Below are positions 63,011 to 64,000 of a DNA stretch of 64,000 nt, piece after piece. The number at the start of each line of letters is the position of its first letter. Positions within the stretch are counted from its first letter, which is position 1. The DNA lies in NCBI RefSeq assembly GCF_901933205.1, contig NC_044573.1, positions 61,867,993 to 61,931,992 on the forward strand, given 5' to 3'. The DNA comes from Camarhynchus parvulus. Taxonomy: Eukaryota; Chordata; Aves; Passeriformes; Thraupidae. A model generated the notes under the pieces. That model did no database searches. It was not told the DNA's origin and saw only the letters and a program-made list of their open reading frames with translations. The position numbers were made by a program, and so were the translations under genes.

Positions 63011-63070
63011 GTCCTTCTAACGTGACAAAGGAGGCAAGATTTTCTCCGCCCAACCTTCAGAAAAGAACAG
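63011..63070 (+). CDS. TRDN: TRDN exon O (60 bases), weak acceptor
   Basis: A 60-base exon between attacag and AGAACAG|gtagga. In phase 1 it reads G-PSNVTKEARFSPPNLQKRT plus G. It is less Lys/Glu-rich than its neighbours, with Pro and Phe; NVT is a potential N-glycosylation site in the luminal part. Its acceptor lacks a pyrimidine tract, so inclusion may be regulated or inefficient. The phase and the good donor support it; the composition is the least typical of the main exons. Confidence 0.7.
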
Positions 63071-63660
63071 GTAGGAATTTCTTTTAAATGTCAATACAGC
63101 TGAAAACTTGCTGTTGAATATATCTGCAAAGACTTCACAGGCTCCTGACCCCCTGCAGTAGCACTGATATCCAGCTCAGCTGAGCCTGTGTCTCAGATAC
63201 TGAGAGCTCTTGCTGATGCAGCCATCACTATTTCCCATAATAGGCATCAAACTGGCAAAATTCTTTGCCTGTGCCTAAAAACAAGGATGCTGATTAGTGA
63301 GCTGTAGAGCTCAGTTGAAAATATATCAGCATCAAAGACTATAGGGACAACTTATAAAGCTGTGGGGAGAAACTTCTAGAAACCTTGGTGCCTTTCTTAG
63401 TTGTGTATTTTCTTATTGTATTATGGATCACTCTACTGCATAAACATATATTTCACATTATTTGTCCCCCATTTAAGTCATCATATCTGACCAAACTGTG
63501 GCTCATAAATAAATCAAAGCCTATTTGCATGCCTTTCCTTCCCCTCTCCACCACCTCTTCAAGCCTCATGAGTGGGTTTCTGTAAATGTTATTGACTAGG
63601 TCACTGGGGACTTCGTTTTTACCCTTTGTGACTTGGTGTTTTGCAATTTTTTTCCTAAAG

Positions 63661-63824
63661 TGGATCTTTCTGGAAAATGCAAATATATCAAAGGACACGG
63701 GAAAGTAAGGATTTTTAAGACTGCGTATACTTCCTATTTATGTATCTTGGGAGTTTGTTACTATTCATGTAAACAAAATAACAGAACACTTCTAGGTGAA
63801 ATGTTAAATACTCGTGGTGATTAA
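63661..63824 (+). CDS. TRDN: Candidate alternative terminal exon of TRDN with poly(A) signal
   Basis: A good acceptor (gcaatttttttcctaaag) opens, in phase 1, a frame of 55 codons beginning V-DLSGKCKYIKGHGKVRI and ending with a TAA at 63822-63824. It includes several Cys residues (SYLCILGVCYYSCKQ). AATAAA stands at 63846-63851, 22 bases past the stop, after a TG-rich stretch. It would replace the repeat tail by a Cys-rich C-terminus. A GTAAGG inside (63705) is a good donor but out of the array's phase. The length of the open frame is more than expected for a random site, yet no known triadin C-terminus is recognised. Confidence 0.35.
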
Positions 63825-63845
63825 TGTGTGTCTGGCACCTTATGC

Positions 63846-63851
63846 AATAAA
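63846..63851 (+). terminator. TRDN: Polyadenylation signal AATAAA (candidate)
   Basis: A canonical hexamer 22 bases after the stop of the 63661-63824 frame. A clear GT-rich element downstream is not obvious, which weakens it. Confidence 0.3.
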
Positions 63852-64000
63852 AGAGCTATCATCACACCTCATTCCCTTTGAAGGATGGGCTAAGTTTGAA
63901 CGAACAAGGATGATGTCCAGACCAAAAACCGTATCCTACAGCAAGCTATATTTCATAAACTGAAGCATAGTGGTTTTATTTAAAGCAGAAAGAGGAAAAT

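Larger units (their letters stand above)
1..64000 (+). other. TRDN: Triadin gene (TRDN), internal part, KEKE-repeat exons
   Basis: The window lies inside one gene read on the plus strand; neither the N-terminal exons (cytosolic part and transmembrane helix) nor the final exon of the long isoform can be identified. At least 13 short exons have good splice signals, lengths divisible by three and the same codon phase, and encode Lys/Glu/Ala-rich peptides. Triadin is a single-pass protein of junctional sarcoplasmic reticulum. Its luminal KEKE segments bind calsequestrin and the ryanodine receptor. From memory, exon M plus N resembles human triadin around KDKEPIKGKEEKVPASLKEK in order and spacing, and exon C resembles EKKKAEKKVTSET. 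The main alternative is ASPH/junctin, whose luminal region is more acidic. Exon order and phase are seen directly; the gene name is inferred from composition, architecture and remembered similarity. Confidence 0.85.
63071..64000 (+). other. TRDN: Intron after exon O, to the end of the window
   Basis: Intron sequence with a candidate terminal exon at 63661-63824 and AATAAA at 63846. No transposon seen. The gene must continue, since no long-isoform C-terminus is visible. Confidence 0.6.

Noticed and set aside
1..64000. CRISPR arrays, operons, prophage, tRNA or rRNA genes
   Set aside because: The sequence is intron-rich vertebrate DNA; no spaced direct repeats, cloverleaf sequences or compact coding blocks were found.

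Overview
The window is a piece of a vertebrate, almost certainly avian, chromosome. It holds no prokaryotic gene organisation. Several truncated CR1 retrotransposons carry the bird-type 3' tail built on ATTCTATGATT. The only gene I can support is one large plus-strand gene that extends beyond both ends of the window. What is visible is a series of very short exons (9 to 63 bases) in long AT-rich introns. Every exon has a length divisible by three and splits a codon after its first base (phase 1-1). They encode lysine, glutamate and alanine-rich peptides (KEKE type). This architecture and the peptides match the sarcoplasmic-reticulum luminal repeat region of triadin (TRDN), the protein that links the ryanodine receptor to calsequestrin in muscle. 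The downstream exons resemble mammalian triadin segment by segment, for example KEKEGKNPTSLKEK here against GKEEKVPASLKEK as I remember it from human triadin. The other KEKE-rich relative, ASPH/junctin, is a less likely identity.

Layout: 1-13.8 kb carries exons A to D (A has a GC donor). 13.8-34.4 kb is a 20.6-kb intron with a candidate alternative terminal exon at 16.5 kb, CR1 copies at 17.8-18.8, 21.9-22.2 and 27.2-27.8 kb, and a GATA microsatellite at 13.9 kb. 34.4-37.7 kb carries exons E and F with a plus-strand CR1 between them. 37.7-49.6 kb is an intron with the largest CR1 copy (43.7-44.9 kb) and a second copy with a palindromic tail (48.4-48.95 kb). 49.6-63.1 kb is the dense part of the array, with exons G to O, including a candidate 9-base micro-exon and two tandem (CAGCAG) acceptors. 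Two phase-compatible candidate terminal exons near 62.1 and 63.7 kb each have an AATAAA 10 to 22 bases past the stop.

The firm exons plus the 9-base candidate add up to 591 coding bases (197 residues); candidate exon G would add 11 residues. Because all junctions are in the same phase, any exon can be skipped or added without a frameshift, so the luminal tail can vary in length. A splice into a terminal exon would instead give a short isoform with its own C-terminus, as is known for mammalian triadin. I see no RNA gene, CRISPR array, intact transposon or unknown multi-gene system here. The most worthwhile leads are the candidate terminal exons, the tandem acceptors, the GC-AG intron and the palindrome in a CR1 tail.
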